Positions 1 to 7,332 of a stretch of 19,276 nucleotides of DNA are shown piece after piece (within the stretch, counting starts at the first letter, position 1; every line of letters starts with the position of its first letter). Under the pieces are notes generated by a model. That model ran no database searches. It had not been told where the DNA came from and worked only from the letters and a program-made list of their open reading frames with translations. Origin of the DNA: an uncultured Campylobacter sp. (lineage in GTDB: Bacteria > Campylobacterota > Campylobacteria > Campylobacterales > Campylobacteraceae); NCBI RefSeq assembly GCF_938030145.1, contig NZ_CALHGM010000041.1:1-19276 (forward strand), written 5' to 3'. A program made the position numbers and the translations under genes.

Positions 1-466
1 CGCCGCCTCTGCGAGAAGTGTGACCTCGCAATTCAAGTCCCCTTCCCGCCCCAAGAAAATAGAAATCACGGCGTGAATTTAGGAATGAAATTTTATTTTG
101 TAAATTTTTACAAAATTTTATGATATAGCCTAGCGCTTGGGTACATTATGTGCGATATTCGTAAGGGGGCGGCGCTCAGAGTTGCGAGGCGCGCCCGCCC
201 CCTTACCAACCCCCACCCGCGCGACGCTAGCAGGGCGGACTGCGTCCGCGTTATTCAAACTGCGGCTTGCGCCGCATATTTGAAATTTTAAATTCTACGT
301 AAAATTTAAAACCACGAGCCGCAAAGTGTTTCGGCGCAGCGGGTATAAGCGGATGTAAATTTAAAATTTACCCGCTGCAAGCTGCAATCAGGATGCAAGC
401 GAGTAAATTTGGCAATTTCAGGCAAATTCACGAGCAAAAATAAATTTTACAAATTCCCAAGAAATT
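1..466. other. Intergenic region with several hairpins; possible end of an upstream gene
   Basis: No complete gene is visible. Two plus-strand frames are open from the left edge: one closes with TGA at 74-76, the other with TGA at 121-123. Either could be the last codons of a rightward gene cut by the window edge, but the stretch is too short to identify. From about 60 onward the sequence alternates AT-rich palindromes with GC-rich stems. Hairpins that can be drawn: 161-206 (GC-rich, listed separately), 254-284 (TTCAAA/TTTGAA outside a TGCGGC/GCCGCA stem) and 349-375 (GCGG..GTAAATTT/AAATTTAC..CCGC). The last lies about 90 bases beyond the ilvA stop and may help end ilvA transcription, although no clear U-tract follows. 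Confidence 0.5.
161..206. repeat. GC-rich inverted repeat, REP-like
   Basis: Arms GTAAGGGGGCGG (161-172) and CCGCCCCCTTAC (195-206) are perfect 12-base complements. Three more pairs (173-175 with 191-193) form if one C is bulged. The GC-rich palindrome sits in an otherwise AT-rich intergenic region with no gene in it. It resembles the extragenic palindromes (REP/BIME type) seen in many bacteria, but only one copy is visible here, so the assignment is an inference from structure alone. Confidence 0.5.
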
Positions 467-1678
467 TTATAAAATCTCTCTAAAATCATACCCTGCGTTT
501 TTGAGCGCCCAGGCGATGTCCTCTTGATGAGCCTTGCCTTTAGTCTCAAGCGTGATCGTGATCTGCGCGTCGCCGTATTCGATATTGGTCGAAAAGCGGT
601 CGTAGTCGATCTTGACGATGTTTGCATTGGCACGGCGCAAAATTTCTGTAAGCCCCGTAAGTGCGCCCGGCTTATCGACGAGCGTGACGTTGATCGTCAT
701 CTTGCGGTGCGACTTGATAAGACCTTTTTCGATGATGATGTTTAGCATCTGCACGTCGATATTGCCGCCGCTTAGGATGATACCGATCTTTGCGCCCGCG
801 GGGAATGCAAATTTCGCGTTCATCAGCGCTGCTACTCCCGCCGCGCCCGCGCCCTCGACGATGATTTTTTGCTGCTCGAGCAGATAGAGTATCGCGCTTG
901 CGATCTCCTCGTCATCGACCTGCACGAACTCATCGACGCACTCGATGATCGTAGAGAGCGTGATCTCGCTCGTATCTCGTACCGCGATGCCGTCGGCGAT
1001 GGTGCGGACCGATTCGGAATTTAGCGGCTTTTTCGCGACGAAGCTATCGTGCATCGCAGGCGCGCCCTTGGCGGCTACGGCAATAATTTTGATGTCGGGG
1101 TTGATCTGCTTGGCGCAGCTGCAAACTCCCGTCGCAAGCCCGCCGCCGCCTACAGGAACGACGATGTATTCAAGATCAGCGACCTCTTCGATCATCTCAA
1201 GCGCGATCGTGCCCTGGCCCGCTTGGACGAACTCGTCGTTAAAAGGATGCACGAACGTCAGATTGTGCTCTTTGGCATATTCCAGTGCAAACGCGTACGC
1301 CTCGTCGAAATTATCGCCCTTTAGGATGATCTCTGCGCCCAGAGCCTTCGTGCCGCTTACCTTAAGTAGCGGCGTAGCTTCAGGCATTACGATCACGGCA
1401 TGCACGCCGAATTTTTGCGCGCTCATCGCTACGCCCTGGGCGTGGTTGCCCGCGCTTGCAGCTATTACTCCATGGGCCCGCTCCTCATCCGTTAGGTGCG
1501 CGATTTTATTGTAAGCGCCGCGAATCTTATACGCGCCGGTGCGCTGCAAATTCTCGCTTTTGAGATACACTTCCGCGCCGTAAAGCTTGCTGAGCTTCGG
1601 CGCCAAAGCAAAGGGCGTTTTATAGACGAAATCGTTTATCGTGCGCTTTGCTTGGATGATTTTATTTAGATCAACCAT
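467..1678 (-). CDS. ilvA: Threonine ammonia-lyase (threonine dehydratase) with C-terminal ACT domain
   Basis: A PLP enzyme that deaminates L-threonine to 2-oxobutanoate and ammonia, the entry step of isoleucine synthesis; cytosolic. The 403-residue protein has the PLP lysine in TGAYKIRGA (K51), the SAGNHAQG substrate/cofactor loop (75-82) and the glycine-rich phosphate-binding GGGGL (177-181). A single ACT domain follows from about residue 328 (INVTLVDKPGALTGL). This is the short form with one ACT domain, like many epsilonproteobacterial enzymes, rather than the roughly 510-residue E. coli IlvA with a longer regulatory region. The start is supported by AAAGGAAG just upstream of the ATG. It could be called catabolic (TdcB-like) by length; the ACT domain suggests effector control. 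It is separated from trmA upstream by about 100 bases. Confidence 0.93.
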   Translation of the reverse strand: MVDLNKIIQAKRTINDFVYKTPFALAPKLSKLYGAEVYLKSENLQRTGAYKIRGAYNKIAHLTDEERAHGVIAASAGNHAQGVAMSAQKFGVHAVIVMPEATPLLKVSGTKALGAEIILKGDNFDEAYAFALEYAKEHNLTFVHPFNDEFVQAGQGTIALEMIEEVADLEYIVVPVGGGGLATGVCSCAKQINPDIKIIAVAAKGAPAMHDSFVAKKPLNSESVRTIADGIAVRDTSEITLSTIIECVDEFVQVDDEEIASAILYLLEQQKIIVEGAGAAGVAALMNAKFAFPAGAKIGIILSGGNIDVQMLNIIIEKGLIKSHRKMTINVTLVDKPGALTGLTEILRRANANIVKIDYDRFSTNIEYGDAQITITLETKGKAHQEDIAWALKNAGYDFREIL

Positions 1679-1779
1679 CTACTTCCTTTCGTAATTTTAA
1701 ATTTTGTTATTATACATATTTTTAGGCGAAATTTTATCCAGCGCGCCGTCTAAATCCGCGACTTCGGTTTTAAGCTCAT

Positions 1780-3309
1780 CTAACTCCTGCGCCGCAGCAG
1801 CACGCCGCATTCGATATGGCTCGTATGCGCGAACTGATCGAAGATCGCAAACCTGCGCACCTCATGCGTAACGCAAAGCGAGCGTAAATTTTCAAAAAGC
1901 GTCTGCGGATTACAGGAGATGTAGATTAGATTACGAAAATTTTTTATGAAATCAATCACGCTAGGCTCCAGCCCCGCGCGCGGCGGATCTATCAAGACGT
2001 GCGAAAAATCGTAGCTGAAAATATCGATCCCCTTCAGCCGCTCAAACTCGCGCTTGCGCGCAAACGCACTCATCAGCTCATCCGCGCTAAGGCGGATGAA
2101 TTGCGCGTTGCAAACGCCGTTGAGCTCGCAGTTTATGCGGGCATTCGCGATCGAGCTTTTTGAAATTTCGCTCGCCAGCACGCGGTTAAATTTAGCCGCA
2201 AGCGGGATAGTGAAGTTGCCGTGCCCGCAGTACAGCTCCAGCAGATCGCGCGCGGCGGAGCTTTTGGGGCGCACGGCATATTTTTTGCAGCTAGAATTTT
2301 GCGCGGCGGGCTTCTCGCAGCTAGAATTTTGCGCGCTTTGCTTTTCGCAATCTAAATTTTGTGAGGCGGAATTTTGCACGTCCAAATCCTTGCGAGCGAA
2401 ATTTTTATCCGCAGAGCTCTCGTCTTTGGACGTATAGTTAAATTTCACGGAATTTTCGCCGTTAAATTTTGCAGAAGCGGAATTTGCTTTAACGGAATTT
2501 CGGTAGGCGGCGTCAAATTCGGCGGAATTTACAGAAGCAGAATTTCTATCAGTAGAATTTTGCGGGGCGGACTGCTCGCAACTGTAATTTTGCGCAGCGG
2601 AATTCTCCGCTATGGAATTCTTTGCAACGAAATTCTGCGCGGCGCACAGCTCGCTCGTGCCCTCTTTGCCGAAGTCCACGCAGCTTCTCGCCCAGGCGAT
2701 CATCTTTTCGTTCACGCCGCGGTTTGGCTGGATGAAGGCGTTTTCGCCGAAGCGAAATTTATAAACTCGCCCGTCCACACAAAGCTCGTCTATGAGGCTT
2801 AGCTCGCCGCTTAGAAGCTTCTGTCTGCGCGCGCGAGCCATGATCGTGATACCAAGCTTGCCCGCTAGTTCGCAAATCGCCTCCTGTTCGCGCTCGCCCA
2901 GGCGCTTGTGATAAAGCAGCGTCGCCAAAATCCCGCTAGCACACGAGATAAACTCGACGCCGAAGAGCTTCTCTTTTAAAGCTTCGCTCCGCCTAAGCGC
3001 CTCTAGCAGCCGCGGCATTAAATTTGCGATAGGAAGCGCTACCTTAGGGCATTCGTTAATTAAAATTTTCTTGCTACGTGCACCGCCCATCGTGTATGCA
3101 AGATCAGATGCGCTATGCCAAATATCGTGCCAGATGCCAAATTCCGCCCTGATGCGGTAATTTTGCGGCTGCGAGGCAAAAAACTCAAACTCGCCGTCAA
3201 AAAATTCTCTGAACTTATCGCTTATCAGCTGCTTTTTGTATGAAATTTGATCCTCATAGGGCTCGACGAGCGTGCAGCTGCCGCAGCTACTGAAGCTTTC
3301 GCAATTCAT
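1780..3309 (-). CDS. trmA: tRNA (uracil-5-)-methyltransferase, TrmA family, with a large repetitive insertion
   Basis: SAM-dependent enzyme that forms 5-methyluridine, in TrmA at tRNA position 54. Seen: AFIQPNRGVNEKMI (191-204), SAM motif LLELYCGHGNFTIPLA (356-371), DPPRAG (441-446), nucleophile Cys466 in YISCNPQT and the general-base Glu500 in HIECGVLL, all matching family landmarks of E. coli TrmA (366 residues). This protein has 509 residues because about 128 residues (222-349) of Asn/Ser/Ala/Cys-rich sequence are inserted between the central domain and the methyltransferase fold. The N-terminus has C3-x5-C9-x2-C12 and a later C87 (NECPKV), the spacing of the RlmD/RumA iron-sulfur cysteines, while no TRAM domain is present. 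The start ATG overlaps the stop of the upstream antiporter gene as ATGA, implying translational coupling. An rRNA target (RlmC/RlmD-like) cannot be excluded. Confidence 0.88.
   Translation of the reverse strand: MNCESFSSCGSCTLVEPYEDQISYKKQLISDKFREFFDGEFEFFASQPQNYRIRAEFGIWHDIWHSASDLAYTMGGARSKKILINECPKVALPIANLMPRLLEALRRSEALKEKLFGVEFISCASGILATLLYHKRLGEREQEAICELAGKLGITIMARARRQKLLSGELSLIDELCVDGRVYKFRFGENAFIQPNRGVNEKMIAWARSCVDFGKEGTSELCAAQNFVAKNSIAENSAAQNYSCEQSAPQNSTDRNSASVNSAEFDAAYRNSVKANSASAKFNGENSVKFNYTSKDESSADKNFARKDLDVQNSASQNLDCEKQSAQNSSCEKPAAQNSSCKKYAVRPKSSAARDLLELYCGHGNFTIPLAAKFNRVLASEISKSSIANARINCELNGVCNAQFIRLSADELMSAFARKREFERLKGIDIFSYDFSHVLIDPPRAGLEPSVIDFIKNFRNLIYISCNPQTLFENLRSLCVTHEVRRFAIFDQFAHTSHIECGVLLRRRS
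2263..2646 (-). repeat. In-frame low-complexity insertion in trmA with 10-residue tandem repeats
   Basis: This stretch encodes residues 222-349 of TrmA. The clearest tandem part is 2275-2364: three 30-base units coding SQNLDCEKQS, AQNSSCEKPA and AQNSSCKKYA. A related unit, AQNYSCEQSA, lies at residues 239-248, and looser NS-x-x-x repeats fill the space between. On DNA level the units share GCGCAAAATTCTAGCTGC. The reading frame stays open throughout and both flanks align with normal TrmA motifs, so this is an expansion within a functional-looking gene rather than a frameshift. Confidence 0.85.
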
Positions 3310-5006
3310 ACATCCACTCTTTTACCCACCGTGCGCAGTAAAAGAATGATAGCTGCGATACCCAAGATCAGACATCCCCACACGCTGAGCCCAAAGCCCG
3401 CAGGTAGGTAGCCGCAAACGATACTAATGCCGCAAACGACCAGCGCATAGGTCATCTGCGTGCTTACGTGCTCGATGTGATCGCAGCCTGCGCCCATCGA
3501 AGAAAGGATCGTCGTATCCGAAATCGGCGAGCAGTGATCGCCGAAGATCGCTCCGGTGAGTACTGCGCTGATATTTACGCACATGAAAACGTGAAATTCC
3601 TCGCCGCTAAGTCCGTATTTTTGCCCCACGGCGTGCGCTAACGGTACGGCCAGAGGAGTTACGATACCCATGGTGCCGAAGCTCGTGCCGGTGGAAAATG
3701 AGATAAACGAGCTAAGCACGAAGATCACGATCGCAAGCGCAAAGCGCGGCGTAGCGTCGCTTAGAAGCTCGACTAGGTAGCGCGAAGTACCAAGCTCTTT
3801 GATAACAGAGCTTAGCGACCACGCAAAAAGCAGGATTATGACGGTGTTTAGCATGCTTTTCCAGCCGCCAACCCAGACCTCGATCGCCTCTTTGACGCCG
3901 TAAATTTTTTGTGCGATGCCTAAAACGACGGCGATGATCGATGAAAAGAGCGCGGATTGAAACAGCACTACCGAGGCATCCGCCGCGCTAAATGCGGTGC
4001 GGATCGAAGTGAAGCTAAGAGGAGCCGCCTTGACCGCCTCCAAAGCCTCGCCCTCCAGCGAGCTGTAGCCGTTGAGATAAAATCCGATAACGGAAAGAAC
4101 GATCATCGCTCCTAGCGGGATTATCGCGTTTATCTTGCGAAGTACTACGCCCTCTTTGGGTACGAAAATTTGATCCTCTAAATTTTTGATCTTAAAATCC
4201 GCGGCTCCGCTCTTACCGCCGCGAGATGCGATCTCTGCGCGATACATCGAGCCAAACTCCCTACTCATCACTGCCGTGGCGACTACGAAAAAGATCATGA
4301 AAATGTTATAAAATCTATACGGAATCGTCTCTACAAAGACGGTAAAGGCATTTATGTTTTCTATGCCGATCTGCGAGTAGGCCTCTTTGATCGCCGAAAT
4401 TTCGACTCCGACCCAGGTGGAGATCACCGCGATACCGGTAATCGGCGCGGCGGTCGCGTCGATGATGAAGGCGAATTTCGCGCGCGAAATTTTAAATTTA
4501 TCCATCAGAGGCCGCATGATGGGGCCCACGATCAACGCGTTTGCGTAATCATCAAAAAATATCACGATACCCATGAGCCAAGTATAAATTTGACCCAAAA
4601 CTGGGGTGTCTGCGTGCTTGCTAAGCCAAAGCGCAAGCGCCTTCGTACCGCCGCTTTTGGTCACCAAAGCGATGAGCCCGCCGATACACATAACCTGAAG
4701 CAAAATACCCGCATTCCACGTATCCGCCATCGATTTTACCATACGCGAGCACAGGTTTGTAAAAGCGAAAAGCGCCGAAGCTGCGATATTTTGATCGACC
4801 ATACCGATAAGAAAGGTTCCGCTTAGCACGCCCAAAAACAGCGACAAAATCACGTCCTTGGTGATGAAAGCAAGCACGATCGCCGCAACCGGCGGGATAA
4901 GCGTCAGCACGCCGTAAAGCTCGCTGTTTCGCACGGCGGGCTCCACGTCCGCAAGCGCCAGCGCGGGCAAAAAAATCGCTGTAAAGATAAGCAAATTTTT
5001 TAACAT
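3306..5006 (-). CDS. Na+/H+ antiporter, NhaC family
   Basis: Inner-membrane antiporter expected to exchange Na+ for H+ in pH and sodium homeostasis. The 566-residue protein begins with a signal-like hydrophobic segment (MLKNLLIFTAIFLPALALA) followed by many hydrophobic helices. Family landmarks are GTSFGTMGIVTPLAVPLAH and, near residue 490, GDHCSPISDTTILSSMG followed by HIEHVSTQ, typical of NhaC proteins. AAGGAT stands just before the ATG. The stop overlaps the trmA start by four bases, so the two genes are probably co-transcribed; C. jejuni also has an antiporter of this family beside trmA as I recall it. A long inverted repeat lies 22 bases upstream of the start. Some NhaC relatives exchange organic anions (for example malate/lactate), so the exact substrate is uncertain. 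Confidence 0.87.
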   Translation of the reverse strand: MLKNLLIFTAIFLPALALADVEPAVRNSELYGVLTLIPPVAAIVLAFITKDVILSLFLGVLSGTFLIGMVDQNIAASALFAFTNLCSRMVKSMADTWNAGILLQVMCIGGLIALVTKSGGTKALALWLSKHADTPVLGQIYTWLMGIVIFFDDYANALIVGPIMRPLMDKFKISRAKFAFIIDATAAPITGIAVISTWVGVEISAIKEAYSQIGIENINAFTVFVETIPYRFYNIFMIFFVVATAVMSREFGSMYRAEIASRGGKSGAADFKIKNLEDQIFVPKEGVVLRKINAIIPLGAMIVLSVIGFYLNGYSSLEGEALEAVKAAPLSFTSIRTAFSAADASVVLFQSALFSSIIAVVLGIAQKIYGVKEAIEVWVGGWKSMLNTVIILLFAWSLSSVIKELGTSRYLVELLSDATPRFALAIVIFVLSSFISFSTGTSFGTMGIVTPLAVPLAHAVGQKYGLSGEEFHVFMCVNISAVLTGAIFGDHCSPISDTTILSSMGAGCDHIEHVSTQMTYALVVCGISIVCGYLPAGFGLSVWGCLILGIAAIILLLRTVGKRVDV

Positions 5007-5028
5007 TTTAATCCTTGATTATTGATAA

Positions 5029-5072
5029 AATTTTAAAATTTAACCTCCGATCGGGGGTTAAATTTTAAAATT
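5029..5072. repeat. Long inverted repeat upstream of the antiporter gene
   Basis: The arms AATTTTAAAATTTAACC (5029-5045) and GGTTAAATTTTAAAATT (5056-5072) are perfect 17-base complements. The stem continues inward, with one G-U pair in plus-strand RNA, to a GATC loop at 5049-5052, giving about 20 pairs. It lies in the leader of the NhaC-family gene, 22 bases before the ATG. In the minus-strand transcript the G-U pair becomes an A-C mismatch, so the structure is strongest in plus-strand RNA. It could be a bidirectional terminator-like structure or an operator; no U-tract follows the outer stem. Confidence 0.6.
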
Positions 5073-5693
5073 CTGCGCGCCTTGCAGCAATTATTCGTAT
5101 TCACGCGCTTTCTTTTACGGCGATTTTTGAGCGTCTTAATCGCACAGCAAGCTCTACAATTTTGCTGCGTTTACAATTTCGAGCACGCATTTTTAAGCAA
5201 TTTATCGCACAGAAAAATCTCTCCGGTGCAAAATACCGCGCGCGGCGTAATCAAAAGCGTTTTATAAACGCATTTAAAATTTTACTTAACATAGCAAAAG
5301 CCCCAAGTCAAGGTAAAATTCCGCAATGTTGCGACACTTGCTTTGCCGCAAGAGCGATAAATTTCGTGCGCAAAATTTGACGAAATCCCGCTCTTGATCG
5401 CAAACCAAAATCCCTCGGCAAAAATTTTATCGCGCATAAACGCACAAATATCGTCATTTTTAAAGCTCGTCTGCGCGTTTATAAAATTTCAGAGCATGCA
5501 ACCTGCGCAAGCAAAGCGATAAAATTTTAAAGCGTTAAATTCTACCAACTCGCACTCGAAAAATCTGCTAAATTTATAGAATTTACAAAGCGGCAAAACA
5601 TTAAATTTAAAGCTCATAAGGCTTTTGCAAACCCAAAACGCCGCAAACCTAAAACGACGACGAAGCGGCGAGCGACCCTTTAAATCAAGCCTG
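5073..5693. other. Gene-poor region between the antiporter and ankyrin genes
   Basis: About 620 bases with only short open frames that show no recognisable protein motif, no good ribosome binding site and a composition dominated by AAAATTTTA-type words (for example 5270-5285 and 5519-5532). I see no tRNA, no clear terminator hairpin with U-tract and no direct repeat. It may be degraded sequence, but nothing in it can be matched to a former gene. Confidence 0.45.
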
Positions 5694-6926
5694 CTAATTC
5701 TCACGCTCAGGTGCATCTTGCGGATCGCTCGTAAAATCATCGCTTACTTGCGTAGGACTTAATCCAAGCGAGCGCAAATAGCTCTGCGTAGCCGCTTCAC
5801 CACCCGCAAGCGCGTAGTCTAGCGCATTTAGCCCCGACTCATCGACTGCTTTTTCGTTTGCGCCCGATTTTACGAGCAATTCAACGATCTGCTTGGTACT
5901 TTTTTGCGCCGCAAACATCAGCAGTGTCTTGCCCGCGCCCGAACGCTCACAGCCGTCGCTACGCTCGCCTAACGATGCTAGAGCCTGGGCCTCGGCGCTG
6001 CCGATCTGGCGGACATTTACGCTAGCATGCGAGTAGATTAGCAACTTTACGAGCTCATAATTTTTTGCCGCGGCGGCGAAAAATATCGGAGTTTGCCCAA
6101 GTGAGTTTTTATAGCCAACCAAGGCGCCTTTAGAGATCATAAATTTTGCGCTTTGAACGTTATTCATCGCGTAAAATAGAGAGTTTTCCTCGCCCGCATT
6201 CACCTGCGCGCCTCGCTCGATCAAAGCGCCGCTAAAGCGCTCGTCATATCCTAGCAAAAGCGCCAGATCCAGGGCATTATCAAGCTCGTAAATTGCAAAA
6301 TCCTTGCTAAAAAGTAGCGCACGGAACTCATCTGGGCCTACTCCGCCTTTTAGCGCCAGCTCAAGCTCACCGTAATTTCCCGCCTTGCGATCCTTTGCGG
6401 CGTATGCGATAAATTCCGCTATAACAGCGCTTGCCAGCTCATCGGCGTCGTTTTTATTAAATTTGGCGGCGAAATAATCTTTTAGCGCCTCCCTGGCTGC
6501 TGAGATCTCGCCCATAAAATTGCCATAAGCGATGAAATTTCCAATCTTGCGCTCAGAGTAAAATTCTAAGGCTTCAAGCGATTTTTCGCTAATTTGCGCG
6601 TAGTTTTTCTCTTTGGCATAGCTCAAAAAGCCCTCGCCATCCATTCCCGCAAATGCCAAGGTTCGCTCAAGCCTTTTTTCGTTCAGCAAGGCTTCGTTAC
6701 CGACACAATCGATATTTTCGTCCCTGATCTCAGAAGCCGCGCTTTTTAAATTTTGCAAAAATTCTGCGCCAGCCAGCGAGCCTTTACAGCCAAAATCGCT
6801 TTGCAGCAGCTCTTCGTCCGCAGGCTCTTTGCTAAAAAAGCCGCGCGGATCGCTTAGTATCTGCTCGCAAGAAGCGCCAAAAAGCGTGCCGCAAAAAACA
6901 AACGAACCCATTAGAATTTTTCGCAT
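5694..6926 (-). CDS. Secreted (periplasmic) ankyrin-repeat protein
   Basis: The protein has a Sec-type signal peptide (MRKILMGSFVFCGTLFGAS) and C-terminal ankyrin repeats, so it is probably a periplasmic scaffold or binding protein; its partner is unknown. Ankyrin-like helices occupy roughly the last 180 residues, clearest in NSLGQTPIFFAAAAKNYELV, then LLMFAAQKSTKQIVELLVKS and SGLNALDYALAGGEAA. The N-terminal half is helical with no recognised domain. An earlier in-frame ATG exists at 6944, but GAGG lies at good spacing before the ATG at 6926 and the signal peptide then begins correctly with MRK, so 6926 (410 residues) is preferred. The family resembles the ankyrin-repeat periplasmic protein known from C. 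jejuni (Cj0834c, from memory). The gene stands alone, about 400 bases from copA. Confidence 0.78.
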   Translation of the reverse strand: MRKILMGSFVFCGTLFGASCEQILSDPRGFFSKEPADEELLQSDFGCKGSLAGAEFLQNLKSAASEIRDENIDCVGNEALLNEKRLERTLAFAGMDGEGFLSYAKEKNYAQISEKSLEALEFYSERKIGNFIAYGNFMGEISAAREALKDYFAAKFNKNDADELASAVIAEFIAYAAKDRKAGNYGELELALKGGVGPDEFRALLFSKDFAIYELDNALDLALLLGYDERFSGALIERGAQVNAGEENSLFYAMNNVQSAKFMISKGALVGYKNSLGQTPIFFAAAAKNYELVKLLIYSHASVNVRQIGSAEAQALASLGERSDGCERSGAGKTLLMFAAQKSTKQIVELLVKSGANEKAVDESGLNALDYALAGGEAATQSYLRSLGLSPTQVSDDFTSDPQDAPEREN

Positions 6927-7332
6927 CGCTACCTCGAATTGCATTTGAAGCGTTATTTTACCTTTAAATTTATTTATTAAAACTTAGTGCGGGCGGTGGA
7001 CTGCACGAAATTTCTTTAAGCTTTATGGAATTTCGCGAAATTTCTGAAATTTTGCGGCGCGGCGGCGCGGCGGCGGGCGGCGTTAAACGACGGCTAGGCA
7101 GAGGTGTAGAGACGGACGGCGCTGTATGACGACACAGCGACCGGCAGGTTAAAATTTTAAAATTTACGCGCGGGCTAGCGGTAAAATAAAATTTTGCAAG
7201 CTGTACAGATCTAGCGGAATTCCGCGCACGATCGCGCAATTAACTTGCCGAATAAAATTTTATGCGCTCTGCGCGGAGTGAAATTAAAATTTCTCCGAGT
7301 AAAATTCCGCGCTTAGCGCAAATTCCGCCGCG
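6927..7332. other. Non-coding region with a GCG-rich patch and AT palindromes
   Basis: Between copA and the ankyrin gene I see no credible gene; one open frame of 89 codons here has a biased, motif-free translation. Notable sequence: a run of GCGGCG-type triplets at about 7053-7082, an AAAATTTTAAAATTT palindrome near 7150-7165, and repeated AAATTTC/AAATTCCGC words from 7025 to 7330. A copA terminator would be expected here, but no stem with a U-tract stands out. Confidence 0.45.

Noticed and set aside
1..53. tRNA-like 3' end (TTCAAGT followed by CCCCTTCCCGCCCCA)
   Set aside because: The bases before TTCAAGT do not pair with those after it, so no T-stem forms, and the distance to the CCA is one base short. 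The TGCGAG/CTCGCA stem upstream does not rescue a tRNA fold. An open protein frame explains the segment at least as well.
945..1514. Long plus-strand open frame of 189 codons opposite ilvA
   Set aside because: It lies fully within ilvA on the other strand, its translation is Ser/Ala/Pro-rich with no motif, and ilvA has intact catalytic motifs. It is a shadow of the GC-rich coding strand.
5489..5740. 83-codon minus-strand open frame overlapping the end of the ankyrin gene
   Set aside because: Basic and Phe-rich translation without motif, no ribosome binding site, and overlap with a well-supported gene.
6970..7239. 89-codon minus-strand open frame between copA and the ankyrin gene
   Set aside because: The translation reflects the GCG-rich patch and AT words, with no recognisable domain and no good start signal.
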